DNA of 64,000 nucleotides from NCBI RefSeq assembly GCF_030209435.1, contig NZ_JARVRX010000021.1, positions 62,001-126,000 of the forward strand, read 5' to 3'. Numbering within the stretch: position 1 is the stretch's first letter; every line of letters starts with the position of its first letter. The position numbers were made by a program, and so were the translations under genes. The notes beneath the pieces are model-generated. The model saw only the letters and a list, made by a program, of their open reading frames with translations, was not told where the DNA came from and did not search any database. This stretch comes from Mycolicibacterium sp. lyk4-40-TYG-92 (lineage in GTDB: Bacteria; Actinomycetota; Actinomycetes; Mycobacteriales; Mycobacteriaceae). Below are positions 42,573 through 50,537 of the stretch, in pieces.

Positions 42573-42978
42573 CAGCCGCCCCCAGGTCGACGGTCTTCAA
42601 GACGCCCGGCTCCATGACCTCGATGCGGTGCGTTACAGCGGTTTTCGGGCACGGCAGGTCCGCCAGGACTTGCGCTTGGTTGCGGGAGTGGCGAGGGTCG
42701 GGATGCCAGAGCTGTACGTGAGTGCATTGGCAATCAGGGAATTCCACGACGGACGCGACGCGGTGGCCAGCCGAGTAGCGGCCGTCGAGGTCCGCCTCGC
42801 CGTTCGGCAGACATTCCAGCAGCTGCCTCTCGACGCTCTCCAGGATCGTGGTCAGCGTTGCCCACTCGAGCATGCCCAGCTCGCGCATCTTTGCCATCAC
42901 CCCCTGGGTATACGCCGCCTGTCCCGCGCCAACGGCGACCGCGAACTTCAACAGGTCGAGGTGGGTTGCCTGCGTCAC
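42562..42978 (-). CDS. Cys-rich phage protein, paralog A
   Basis: 138 residues from GTG 42976-42978, overlapping the previous stop (GTGA). N-terminal helices, then a C-terminal domain with DCQCTHVQLWHPDPRH, ADLPCPKT and a closing beta strand. The domain aligns with that of the next protein upstream (CSCVHWRVWHPDRDHG, PSVECPAG), so the two are duplicated genes. Likely a small zinc-binding fold (C-x-C plus C). Function unknown. Confidence 0.65.
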   Translation of the reverse strand: MTQATHLDLLKFAVAVGAGQAAYTQGVMAKMRELGMLEWATLTTILESVERQLLECLPNGEADLDGRYSAGHRVASVVEFPDCQCTHVQLWHPDPRHSRNQAQVLADLPCPKTAVTHRIEVMEPGVLKTVDLGAAGAG

Positions 42979-43418
42979 CGTGTCGCACCTTCGGTCCGTA
43001 CCTCGATATCCCCCGGCCCCATCACAAACAGCCGATGTCGGCCGCCGGCCGGGCATTCAACCGACGGCAACTCCTGCGGCCGATTCACCCCGTGATCACG
43101 GTCCGGGTGCCACACCCGCCAATGCACGCAACTGCAATCCATACCGAGGTCCACCCGATTGACGACCGGCCAGCCACCTGAAAACCACTGCGGTTCAGGC
43201 AGCTTTGCCACCGCCGCAGCCCGTACCCCTTGGCCGAGGTTCTGGAGCAGCACCGTCGTCGCGGCCCGCTGCCACTCCGGGGCGTCCATCCGGTCAACCT
43301 GGTCGACCGCCTCCTTCAGGAACTGGATGGCTACCGCCACCGTGTGCTTGAACGCATCGTCGGCGGGGTCAGCGCAACCCTTAGACGAGGGGTTAGCGCA
43401 GGGGTTGTTGTCGGTCAT
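42975..43418 (-). CDS. Cys-rich phage protein, paralog B
   Basis: 147 residues, ATG 43416-43418 after GGGAGG. Helical first half (FKHTVAVAIQFLKEAVDQVD, WQRAATTVLLQNLGQGV), then the CSC-HWRVWHPD ... PSVECPAG domain shared with paralog A. It overlaps the WhiB gene stop (ATGA) and paralog A start (GTGA). Part of the leftward operon. Confidence 0.65.
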   Translation of the reverse strand: MTDNNPCANPSSKGCADPADDAFKHTVAVAIQFLKEAVDQVDRMDAPEWQRAATTVLLQNLGQGVRAAAVAKLPEPQWFSGGWPVVNRVDLGMDCSCVHWRVWHPDRDHGVNRPQELPSVECPAGGRHRLFVMGPGDIEVRTEGATR

Positions 43419-43660
43419 TGGTCCTCCCGGGGAACGCGGCCGGCGACAACGCCGCCCGGCCGCTTGTGAGTAGGTAGTGAGTCAAACCAGCTGCGGCACT
43501 TGAGCAATGCTGGGCATCGAGCACAAGCGGCCGCCGCCAGGGCGTGACGTTCGGCCACCGCCTCCGGCCGCTCGCCTGCCCGCGCGGGATCGAACATCAG
43601 CCAATGCCCGCGACAGGCCGCGCCCTGCATCAGCGGTGCAACGACATCAGCGAGATTCAT
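43415..43660 (-). CDS. WhiB-family iron-sulfur protein
   Basis: 81 residues. Four Cys in the WhiB arrangement: C16 (GAACRGHW), then ACARCPALLKC (C-x2-C-x5-C). A G-rich turn (RPGGVVAGR) stands in for the usual G-I/V-W-x-G and is followed by basic residues. WhiB proteins bind [4Fe-4S] and act on RNA polymerase sigma factor. Phage members such as WhiBTM4 repress host WhiB2 and affect septation and exclusion. Overlaps on both sides show it belongs to the leftward operon. Confidence 0.82.
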   Translation of the reverse strand: MNLADVVAPLMQGAACRGHWLMFDPARAGERPEAVAERHALAAAACARCPALLKCRSWFDSLPTHKRPGGVVAGRVPREDQ

Positions 43661-43926
43661 GCGTCACCTCGCGGGTGCCGTGGCTCGCTCGGGTCGGGGC
43701 AGTCAAGGTCGATGAACAACGGCTCTGCACGCCCTTCTGCCGCGTCGAAATCCCCTTCGCGGGCCGATGACCTCAGTTCGACGGGGATTGACCGGCAGCG
43801 AGTTACGCAGGGGCAGGGGCGTAACCGTCCGTCGGGCGTCGTGCAGTACTGGCCGGCGTCGGCCCCGCACGAGTCGCACGCAGACTCGAGCGCGCCCTGG
43901 TACGCATCGGCGACCGGACCCCGCAT
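43657..43926 (-). CDS. Small zinc-finger protein, first gene of leftward operon
   Basis: 89 residues from ATG 43924-43926; a GTG at 43959 would add 11. Cys pairs CDSC and YC...CPC-x3-RC form one zinc site in residues 18-45 (ACDSCGADAGQYCTTPDGR). This phage-type domain resembles the Cys-rich ends of small mycobacteriophage proteins. Its stop overlaps the WhiB start. A 12-bp palindrome TAGCAATTGCTA (43943-43954) lies just upstream. Confidence 0.6.
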   Translation of the reverse strand: MRGPVADAYQGALESACDSCGADAGQYCTTPDGRLRPCPCVTRCRSIPVELRSSAREGDFDAAEGRAEPLFIDLDCPDPSEPRHPRGDA

Positions 43927-44252
43927 CACCCTGGCACCCCGGTAGCAATTGCTAGGCACGTCGCCAAACCTCTGGCGCTAGTACCGTTCCCGGCCAAGGT
44001 GACGGCTGCGCCCGCGGACGCTTCGCGCCCTTGGGTCTGGACGAGGTCGCTGATTTGCGTTGTTGGCCGCGCCCGTCGATTCGGTTGGTTGCCGATGGCG
44101 GTGGTCATCGCCGTGAATCGCCGCTGCGATGGATGTCGGTGGTGCGCGCCCGACAGCACGACGTGCTCGATCCATCGCGGGTTCGCGAGCGCAGCGAGCG
44201 GTTCCGACGATGGGTTGGCAAGCGAGCGCAGCGAGTGCGCTAGCTGCGCGTA

Positions 44253-44269
44253 TGTCCTGTTTTGGGACG
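44253..44269. promoter_or_regulatory. TGTCC-type operator 1
   Basis: TGTCCTGTTTTGGGACG: TGTCC-N7-GGACR, one arm base off the consensus of the sites at 44351 and 44373. Nearest to the leftward operon. Confidence 0.5.
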
Positions 44270-44301
44270 TGCCCAAGGTGAGTAATACCGACAACGCGAT
44301 T

Positions 44302-44315
44302 TGTCCGGTAGGACA
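44302..44315. promoter_or_regulatory. TGTCC-type operator 2
   Basis: TGTCCGGTAGGACA: perfect TGTCC/GGACA arms with a 4-base spacer, the same arms and spacer length as operator 5. Confidence 0.55.
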
Positions 44316-44350
44316 CCGGTCGGCAAAACGCAGGTCACCCGTGGTGAACG

Positions 44351-44389
44351 TGTCCCAGTTCGGGACAACCCCTGTCCCGAACTGGGACA
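44351..44389. promoter_or_regulatory. TGTCC-type operators 3 and 4 (inverted pair)
   Basis: TGTCCCAGTTCGGGACA (44351-44367) and TGTCCCGAACTGGGACA (44373-44389) are exact reverse complements, separated by 5 bases, and each is itself dyad-symmetric (TGTCCC-N5-GGGACA). This spacing (22 bp centre to centre) suits cooperative dimers on one DNA face. Confidence 0.75.
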
Positions 44390-44394
44390 ACCGA

Positions 44395-44754
44395 TTACCC
44401 CTTGTCCGTATGGACAAGCCGTCTGCGGCGCTTGGCATCACGGTCGTCCTCGCGCAGATCACGCAAGTGCCTGGGGGTGTTCTGCTCCAGCAGCGACACG
44501 TAGACGTAGCCGGCGCGTCCGTCGCGCTCGGCACGTTCCCACAACCCCTCACGCACCAACAGGGTGGCAGCGTTCTTCTTGCCCCAAGCACGCACCTGCG
44601 CCGCGGGGATGAACCACTGGTCGGGTAGGACGCCGCGGCGGTCGTACACCTGTTGCATTGCCCACGCGCCCGCGTCGTAGTAGAGCAGTCGCGCGGCGGG
44701 GGTGAGCTTTCCGTGCTGCTCGCGTTCCTTTTCGCTGATCTGCCAGTACGCCAC
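44395..44754 (-). CDS. Winged-helix-like phage protein
   Basis: 119 residues from GTG 44752-44754 (V-AYWQISEKEREQHGKLTPAA); a GTG at 44766 is the alternative. Pattern of helices followed by AATLLVREGLWERAERDGRA and GYVYVSLLEQNTPRHLRDLR fits a winged helix with a basic tail (DAKRRRRLVH), as in small phage regulators or replication-initiator N-termini. The tail is encoded over operator 5. No family proven. Possible repressor of the palindrome cluster (inference). Confidence 0.6.
   Translation of the reverse strand: MAYWQISEKEREQHGKLTPAARLLYYDAGAWAMQQVYDRRGVLPDQWFIPAAQVRAWGKKNAATLLVREGLWERAERDGRAGYVYVSLLEQNTPRHLRDLREDDRDAKRRRRLVHTDKG
44401..44418. promoter_or_regulatory. TGTCC-type operator 5
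   Basis: CTTGTCCGTATGGACAAG: 7-bp perfect arms around 4 bases. It lies inside the last codons of the 44395-44754 gene. Confidence 0.55.
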
Positions 44755-44755
44755 A

Positions 44756-44974
44756 TCACACCTCACCCACCAGCGTCTTCAACTGCGCAAGCAGCGCGTC
44801 AGCTTTGGCGAGGCGGTCGCGCATCTCGACGCGTTCCTCTTGGGTTTCCAGCTGGGCAATGATCAGGCTGTGTTGGTGGTGAATCCGTTCCCGCAGACGG
44901 ATTTCGGCCTTCGTCAGACGCCGCCACTGTTTCAGGGCTTCGTCCAGAACCGCCGTGTTGGTTTGGTTGGTCAA
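44756..44974 (-). CDS. Small coiled-coil protein
   Basis: 72 residues, TTG start. Two long charged helices (AVLDEALKQWRRLTKAEIRL, then IIAQLETQEERVEMRDRLAK and LLAQLKTLV) predict a coiled-coil hairpin. No Cys, no membrane segment. Its stop is 2 bases from the next start. No family recognised; phage early-region position. Confidence 0.6.
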   Translation of the reverse strand: MTNQTNTAVLDEALKQWRRLTKAEIRLRERIHHQHSLIIAQLETQEERVEMRDRLAKADALLAQLKTLVGEV

Positions 44975-45020
44975 GCGGTCACCGCCGAGTTCCGCTGTGA
45001 CGCAACGCTATTGGCTCGAC

Positions 45021-45218
45021 TCACGCCGCTCCACCGGCGTCTTTGAGCAGGTCAACGTATGCCGTTAGCGATTCGACCGTGACGAAGACCCGGCGGCCGA
45101 TGTTCACCTTGACGATCTGACCTGCGGCGATCCGCTTGTAGAGGGTTGGTTTGCTAATGCCGCCTAGTCGCCGCTGGGCTTCCTCGACCGTTACGAGAAG
45201 TTCTGTGTCACTGCCCAT
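45021..45218 (-). CDS. xis: Excisionase-like HTH protein
   Basis: 65 residues, ATG 45216-45218 after AAAGGG. MerR-type winged HTH: LLVTVEEAQRRLGGISKPTL, YKRIAAGQIVKVNIGRRVFV. This is the helix-turn-helix_17/excisionase pattern common next to integrases. It is divergent from the integrase gene. TTTAC-type repeats (45226, 45237, 45257) lie in the shared promoter, as at attL. Confidence 0.78.
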   Translation of the reverse strand: MGSDTELLVTVEEAQRRLGGISKPTLYKRIAAGQIVKVNIGRRVFVTVESLTAYVDLLKDAGGAA

Positions 45219-45225
45219 TTCATCC

Positions 45226-45264
45226 CTTTACTTCGGTTTACGTGTACTGGTAAAGGTTTACGTC
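45226..45264. repeat. TTTACGTC-type sites in xis-int promoter
   Basis: TTTACTTC (45227), TTTACGTG (45237-45244), TTTACGTC (45257-45264); same motif as the five copies beside attL. Likely recognised by Xis or integrase and able to couple recombination with int/xis expression. Confidence 0.45.
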
Positions 45265-45412
45265 CAGAGAGGTACGGTGTGGACGTGTCAAGTGGTCGTC
45301 AGGACGCGAGAGTTGCCGACCGGCAGAAGATTTCGCGAGGTCGCAGCATTGTTCACCGTCTCAATTTTCCCCTCATCGACACAGCCGTACTCACACCAGA
45401 AGGAGAACCGTC

Positions 45413-46615
45413 GTGACCAAAAACGCCAATGGAGAAGGGTCGATTTACAAGCGGACTCGCGACGGCAAGTCGCTCGGTTATGGGGGTGCCATCACCTACG
45501 AGGACGGCGATGGCCGGACACGGCGGCACACTGTCTACGGCCGTACCCGCGCCGAAGTGCGAGAGAAATTGGGCAAGGTGCGCGAGCGGTTGGATGCCGG
45601 TGGACCGCCCAAGGACGCATCAGTGACGGTCGGTGCGTGGATGGCCCGCTGGCGCGCTACCACACTGGCTGTATCCGACAGGAAAGAATCCACCCGCGAG
45701 CTGTACTCCACCCTGTCGCGTCGGCACCTTGAGCCCGCACCGTTCGGTGACCGGCGGCTCGACAAATTGCGGCCGACCGACGTCGAGGCCCTGGTGTTGG
45801 AACTGCGGTCCCGCACCAAGCCGGGCAAGGTCACCGAGGCCGATCCCAAGCCGACTCCTGTTCGCGCCCTGGCCGACAGCACCGTTCGGCAGATTTACAC
45901 CGTGCTGCGCGCCGGCCTGGACGGTGCGGTGCGCGACGGACTGCTGGCCAAGAACCCAGCCGCTGCTGTCAAGCGGCCGGGAGTGGAGCGGCGCGAAGCG
46001 CAGCACCTCGACACCGGCAGGGTGGTGGCGGTCCTCCAGGCTGCCGAACAGTCGCGCTACTACCCGGCACTGGCGCTGATCGCCAACACGGGTCTGCGCC
46101 GCGGTGAGGTCCTTGCCCTCCGGTGGGCCGACGTCGACCTGGACGGAGCCAAGCTGAAGGTGGTGGGCACGCTGGGCAGGGTCGGCAAGCGTGGCCTGTT
46201 GATCACGGCTCCCAAGACCGACCGGTCACGGCGCACCGTGCCGCTGAATCCCGCGATGGTGACGCTGCTGCGAAAGCACCGGGCATCCCAGGCGGCCGAG
46301 CAGCTGCGCGCCGCCAACCAGTGGTCCACGAGCGGCCTTGTGTTCACCACCGAGCTCGGCACGGCGGTCGACCCCCGCAACCTGCTGCGGGTGATTGAGG
46401 AAGCCGCCAAGGACGTCGGTGTCGCTGGTATCGGCGTGCACACCCTGCGACATAGCGCGGCGGTGGCGTGGTTGGAGGCTGGGGTCCACATCAAAGCAGT
46501 GGCCGACCTGCTCGGGCATTCATCAGTCGCCATCACTGGCGACGTCTACGGCCATACCAGCGATGAGACGGCGCGCGCCGCGGTCGACGGGCTGGCCACC
46601 AGCCTGGGCATGTGA
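45413..46615 (+). CDS. int: Phage-type tyrosine integrase
   Basis: 400 residues, GTG 45413 after AGAAGGAG. N-terminal arm-binding AP2-like domain (about 1-65: GEGSIYKRTRDGKSLGYGG), core-binding SAM-like domain (about 75-165), catalytic domain with Arg in NTGLRRGEVLAL, H-x-x-R in HTLRHSAAVAW, and LGHSSVAITGDVYGH ending in the Tyr nucleophile. The family inserts DNA at tRNA genes. It lies 125 bases from attR, the expected location, and is surely the enzyme that used tRNA-Pro. Confidence 0.95.
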   Translation: MTKNANGEGSIYKRTRDGKSLGYGGAITYEDGDGRTRRHTVYGRTRAEVREKLGKVRERLDAGGPPKDASVTVGAWMARWRATTLAVSDRKESTRELYSTLSRRHLEPAPFGDRRLDKLRPTDVEALVLELRSRTKPGKVTEADPKPTPVRALADSTVRQIYTVLRAGLDGAVRDGLLAKNPAAAVKRPGVERREAQHLDTGRVVAVLQAAEQSRYYPALALIANTGLRRGEVLALRWADVDLDGAKLKVVGTLGRVGKRGLLITAPKTDRSRRTVPLNPAMVTLLRKHRASQAAEQLRAANQWSTSGLVFTTELGTAVDPRNLLRVIEEAAKDVGVAGIGVHTLRHSAAVAWLEAGVHIKAVADLLGHSSVAITGDVYGHTSDETARAAVDGLATSLGM

Positions 46616-46624
46616 CTCTGGCCG

Positions 46625-46672
46625 GGTTGCTGTACCGGTTGCTGTACCGGTTGCTGTACCGGTTGCTGTACA
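46625..46672 (+). repeat. 12-bp tandem repeat, right arm (four units)
   Basis: Four head-to-tail copies of GGTTGCTGTACC (last base A in unit 4), beginning 10 bases after the integrase stop. Two further copies lie at 30932-30955 at the other end. Candidate integrase arm-type sites. Confidence 0.65.
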
Positions 46673-46689
46673 TACCCCCGAAGGGTATG

Positions 46690-46722
46690 AAAAAGGCGGC
46701 TCCGGATTTCTCCGAAACCGCC
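46690..46722 (-). terminator. tRNA-Pro terminator (element-borne copy)
   Basis: Minus strand GGCGG-N18-CCGCC then TTTTT, 22 bases past the tRNA 3' end. The element thus restores both the tRNA end and a terminator for it. Counterpart of 30736-30763. Confidence 0.7.
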
Positions 46723-46739
46723 TCTGACCTGCTACTTCT

Positions 46740-46817
<78 letters not shown>

Positions 46818-46905
46818 CGGCGCTGCCGGACGAACCGGCAACGGTTGGAAAGCCTACCTCAGACCTCCCGCCGGACCCTAAACGGGTCCGGCCGCGCGTC
46901 GGCGA

Positions 46906-48312
46906 CTAGCGCTTGGCCCCGCGCTTCTCCCGCACCCGCACATTGATCTTGATCGGGCTGCCCTCGAAGCCGAACTCTTCACGCAGTCGGCGCTCCAGGA
47001 ACCGGCGGTAGCCGGCCTCCAGGAAGCCCGTGGTAAACAGCACGAAGGTCGGCGGCCGCGAGGCCGCCTGGGTGGCGAACAGGATGCGCGGCTGCTTGCC
47101 ACCGCGCACCGGCGGCGGCGTGGCGGCCACGATCTCCTTGAGGAAGGTGTTGAGCCGTCCGGTCGGGATGCGGGCGTCCCAGGACGCCAGCGAGGTTTCC
47201 AGCGCCGGCACCAACTTCTGCACGGCCCGACCGGTTTTCGCCGAGATGTTCACGCGCGGCGCCCACTGCACCTGCACCAGCTCGCGCTCGATCTCCTTGT
47301 CCAGCAGGTACCGCCGGTCTTCGTCGACCAGGTCCCACTTGTTGAACGCGATGACGAGCGCACGCCCGGCCTCGATCACCATCGACAGCACCCGTAGATC
47401 CTGCTCGGTCAACGGCTGGGAGGCGTCGATCAGCATGACCGCGACCTCGGCGGCGTCGATCGCGCCGTGCGTGCGCACCGAGGCGTAGAACTCGTGCCCA
47501 CTGGCCTGGCCGACCTTGCGGCGCAGGCCGGCGGTGTCGACGAAACGCCAAACCTTGCCGTCCAATTCGATCAGCGAGTCCACCGGGTCGACGGTGGTGC
47601 CGGCGACGTCGTGCACAACGGACCGCTCATCACCGGACAGCTTGTTCAGCAGCGAGCTCTTGCCGACGTTGGGCTTGCCGACCAGCGCAACGCGGCGCGG
47701 ACCACCTGTCCCGCCGCCCAATTCGGACACCGTGGGCAGCACTTCGAGCACGGCGTCCAGCAAGTCGGCCACGCCCCGCCCATGCATCGCGCTGATCGAG
47801 TACGGCTGTCCCAGCCCCAGCGACCACAGCGCGGCGGCCTCGGATTCCACCTTCTCGTTGTCAACCTTGTTGGCCGCCAGGAACACTGGCTTGCCGGAGC
47901 GCTGCAGCCGCTTGGCCGCGGCCTCATCGGCCGAGGTCGCCCCGACCACTGCGTCGACCACCAAGATGATGGCGTCGGCGGTACGCATGGCGACAGTGGC
48001 CTGCTCGGCGACCAGCATCTGCAGACCCTTGGCGTCGGGTTCCCAGCCGCCGGTGTCCTGCACCATGAACCGGCGCCCGACCCACTGGGCGTCGTACGAA
48101 ACGCGGTCCCGGGTCACGCCGGGGATGTCCTGCACCACCGCTTCGCGACGGCCCAGGATGCGGTTCACCAGAGTCGATTTGCCGACATTCGGGCGGCCGA
48201 CCACGGCCACCACCGGGGGCGGTCCCGCGTACTCCTCGAGATCGGTGTCGAAGCCCTCCGAGCCGACCTCCCAGTCACCCTCGTCGAACCACACACCATC
48301 GTCGTCACTCAT
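46906..48312 (-). CDS. der: Ribosome-associated GTPase Der (EngA)
   Basis: 468 residues. Two GTPase domains: [17 protein letters not shown] (about 38-205) and [17 protein letters not shown] (about 210-380), then a KH-like domain ([20 protein letters not shown]) and a basic end. Acts in 50S subunit assembly. The acidic N-terminal 30 residues are typical of actinobacteria. Last gene of the parA operon; its start overlaps the cmk stop (ATGA). Confidence 0.97.
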   Translation of the reverse strand: MSDDDGVWFDEGDWEVGSEGFDTDLEEYAGPPPVVAVVGRPNVGKSTLVNRILGRREAVVQDIPGVTRDRVSYDAQWVGRRFMVQDTGGWEPDAKGLQMLVAEQATVAMRTADAIILVVDAVVGATSADEAAAKRLQRSGKPVFLAANKVDNEKVESEAAALWSLGLGQPYSISAMHGRGVADLLDAVLEVLPTVSELGGGTGGPRRVALVGKPNVGKSSLLNKLSGDERSVVHDVAGTTVDPVDSLIELDGKVWRFVDTAGLRRKVGQASGHEFYASVRTHGAIDAAEVAVMLIDASQPLTEQDLRVLSMVIEAGRALVIAFNKWDLVDEDRRYLLDKEIERELVQVQWAPRVNISAKTGRAVQKLVPALETSLASWDARIPTGRLNTFLKEIVAATPPPVRGGKQPRILFATQAASRPPTFVLFTTGFLEAGYRRFLERRLREEFGFEGSPIKINVRVREKRGAKR

Positions 48313-48992
48313 TGACGCACACCTACCTTCTGCTGCACGAGATCCAGCAGATGTGCCACCACATCAGCCTGGGTCATATCACTGGAATCGACGACGATCG
48401 CATCATCGGCGGCCTGCAGCGGCGAGACCGCGCGCGTCGTATCCAGATGGTCACGGCGCTGCACATCGGCCAGCACCGCTTCGTAGTTGTCGCCCAAGCC
48501 GTTTGCGACGTTCTGCGCATTGCGCCGGCGGGCGCGCTCCTCGGCCGAGGCGGTCAGGAAAATCTTGAGATCGGCGTCGGGCTTGACGACGGTGCCGATG
48601 TCGCGGCCCTCGACGACGACCGCGCCGGCCTCAGCGATCAGCTCGCGCTGGCGCCGCACCAGCAGCGTCCGCACGGCCGGGATCGCCGACACGGCGGACA
48701 CCGCCAGCGTCACCGCTTCGCCACGGATCTCATCCGAAACGTCCTCGCCCGCAAGGTACGACGTGTCGTGGTCCGGGTCGAAGCTGACGGAGAACTCTGT
48801 CTTCTCACACACCGAGACGACGGCATCGGCGTCGGCCGGATCGATGCCGGCCCGCAGCACCGCCAGCGTCACGATGCGGTACATCGCACCGGTGTTGATG
48901 TGATTGGCGCCGAGTGCGTGCGCCAAACCCGTTGACACCGAGGACTTCCCGGTACCCGCCGGACCGTCGATCGCAATGACGATGGCGTTCAC
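48309..48992 (-). CDS. cmk: Cytidylate kinase
   Basis: 227 residues. P-loop [11 protein letters not shown] at residues 9-19; NMP-binding [28 protein letters not shown] is the CMP-binding signature; lid SAEERARRR. Converts CMP/dCMP to the diphosphates in the cytosol. Start overlaps the rluB stop. Confidence 0.97.
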   Translation of the reverse strand: MNAIVIAIDGPAGTGKSSVSTGLAHALGANHINTGAMYRIVTLAVLRAGIDPADADAVVSVCEKTEFSVSFDPDHDTSYLAGEDVSDEIRGEAVTLAVSAVSAIPAVRTLLVRRQRELIAEAGAVVVEGRDIGTVVKPDADLKIFLTASAEERARRRNAQNVANGLGDNYEAVLADVQRRDHLDTTRAVSPLQAADDAIVVDSSDMTQADVVAHLLDLVQQKVGVRQ

Positions 48993-49732
48993 AGGCCCAC
49001 CGCCTGGTACAGCTCGCCGACTTCCTTGCGCGTCAGCGCCCGCAGGCTGTTGACGCGCTGCTCCCCCAGCGCCACCGTGCCGATGTGGGTGCGTACCAGT
49101 TCCTTGACCGGGAAACCCACCGCGGCCATCAGCCGGCGCACGATGCGATTGCGGCCCTCGTGCAGCACGATCTTCACCAACGACTTGCCGGCGGCCATGT
49201 CGACCACCGCGAATTCGTCGACATGGACCGGACCGTCGTCGAGTTCCACGCCCTCGCGCATCGTCTTGCTCAACCCACGGGGCACAGTTCCCGCCACGGT
49301 CGCCAGGTAGGTCTTCGACACCTCGTACCGCGGGTGCATCAGCCGGTGTGCCAGCTCGCCGTCGTTGGTCAGCAGGATCAGGCCTTCGGTGTCGGCATCG
49401 AGCCGCCCGACATGGAAGAGCTTCTTGTTGCCGCGCACGCGATGCTCGACCAGATCGCCGATGCAGGGCCGGCCCTGGTCGTCAGACATGGTGGAGTGCA
49501 TGCCTTTTGGCTTGTTCAGGGCGAGGTACACCAGGTCCTCGTCGACGAGCACGCGACTGCCGTCCACGCGGACCACCTGCCGCTCGGGGTGAACCCGGGT
49601 GCCGAGTTCGGTGACGATCTGGCCGTCGACCTCCACTCGCCCGTCCAGGATCATCCGCTCGGCGACGCGACGGGAGGCAATTCCCGCCTGCGACAACACT
49701 TTCTGCAGTCGCACGCCTTCTTCGTTGGCCAT
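48989..49732 (-). CDS. rluB: 23S rRNA pseudouridine synthase RluB
   Basis: 247 residues. N-terminal S4 RNA-binding domain ([20 protein letters not shown]), then the RsuA/RluB catalytic domain with Asp in [20 protein letters not shown] and [20 protein letters not shown]. Modifies 23S rRNA near position 2605 (E. coli numbering). One base separates it from scpB. Confidence 0.94.
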   Translation of the reverse strand: MANEEGVRLQKVLSQAGIASRRVAERMILDGRVEVDGQIVTELGTRVHPERQVVRVDGSRVLVDEDLVYLALNKPKGMHSTMSDDQGRPCIGDLVEHRVRGNKKLFHVGRLDADTEGLILLTNDGELAHRLMHPRYEVSKTYLATVAGTVPRGLSKTMREGVELDDGPVHVDEFAVVDMAAGKSLVKIVLHEGRNRIVRRLMAAVGFPVKELVRTHIGTVALGEQRVNSLRALTRKEVGELYQAVGL

Positions 49733-49733
49733 G

Positions 49734-50537
49734 TCAGTCCCGATCTACATCGAATTTGGCCGGCTCCGCAGCCGGCGTGGGGGTTCCGCCTAGTTTGGCG
49801 AAACGCGGCTCCTCGGAGAGCGTCTCGGTGATGTCGTCGATCACGTCGACATCCGGCAACAGCGGGGCGAGTTCCGGCAGCTCGCTCAGCGAGGTCAACC
49901 CGAGCCGCTCCAGGAACAATTCCGTCGTGGCGAAAGTCGTTGCGCCACTGTCGGCGTCGGTGCCGGCTTCGATGATCAGGCCGCGCGCCGCGAGGGTCCG
50001 CATCACGGCGTCGACGTTCACGCCACGCACGGCGCTCACGCGGGCGCGGGTCACCGGCTGCCGGTACGCCACCACCGCGAGCGTCTCCAGCGCCGCCCGG
50101 GTCAGCTTCGACCGGGCGCCGTCGAGAATCAGCCGCTCGACGTAGGGCGCGTACCGGGCGCGGGTGTACATCCGCCAGCCGCCGCCGGCCTCGCGCAGGT
50201 CGATGCCGCTGCCGCGCTCGGCCAGCTCGGCGGCCATCCGGCGCAGCTTGTCCTCGACGCGCTCGATCGTCTCGTCCAGCGCGGAGGCCAACGAGTCCAC
50301 CGGGGCGGGCGTATCGACCACCAGAAGCAACGCCTCCAGCGCCGAGCCCAGCTCGTCATCGGTGATCTCGGTGTTGATCTCGTCGCTGTCATCGGCAGTC
50401 GCGTCGTCGGCGTCGTCAGCCTCGGTGTCGAGTTCGTCACCTTCGGCGACAGTGGCCGCGTCGGTCACACCGGCGTCAGGCTCGACGTCCTCGCCCACGC
50501 TGCTATCCGCGGCAATCACCGCGTCGTTGTCCGTCAT
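49734..50537 (-). CDS. scpB: Segregation and condensation protein B
   Basis: 267 residues. The first 60 are very acidic (EGDELDTEADDADDATADDS). Two winged-helix domains follow (ALEALLLVVDTPAPVDSLAS, then ALETLAVVAYRQPVTRARVS and VNVDAVMRTLAARGLI). Kleisin-associated subunit of SMC condensin. Starts within the scpA stop (ATGA). Confidence 0.95.
   Translation of the reverse strand: MTDNDAVIAADSSVGEDVEPDAGVTDAATVAEGDELDTEADDADDATADDSDEINTEITDDELGSALEALLLVVDTPAPVDSLASALDETIERVEDKLRRMAAELAERGSGIDLREAGGGWRMYTRARYAPYVERLILDGARSKLTRAALETLAVVAYRQPVTRARVSAVRGVNVDAVMRTLAARGLIIEAGTDADSGATTFATTELFLERLGLTSLSELPELAPLLPDVDVIDDITETLSEEPRFAKLGGTPTPAAEPAKFDVDRD

Larger units (their letters stand above)
43927..44394. 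promoter_or_regulatory. Control region of the leftward operon
   Basis: 468 bases without a convincing gene. Contents: palindrome TAGCAATTGCTA (43943-43954); a 14-bp direct repeat GCGAGCGCAGCGAG at 44185-44198 and 44222-44235; and four of the five TGTCC-type palindromes. The small frames here (for example one ending TGATG at 43926) lack ribosome sites and protein-like composition. It most likely carries the leftward promoter and its repressor sites. Confidence 0.55.

Noticed and set aside
43926-44394. Small minus-strand genes in the operator region (for example 43978-44316)
   Set aside because: No ribosome site, no protein-like composition, and they cross four palindromic operators. The TGATG junction at 43926 was noted but is not enough.
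46625-46672. Tandem repeat as a CRISPR array
   Set aside because: Units are 12 bp, directly adjacent with no spacers, and no cas genes exist in the window.
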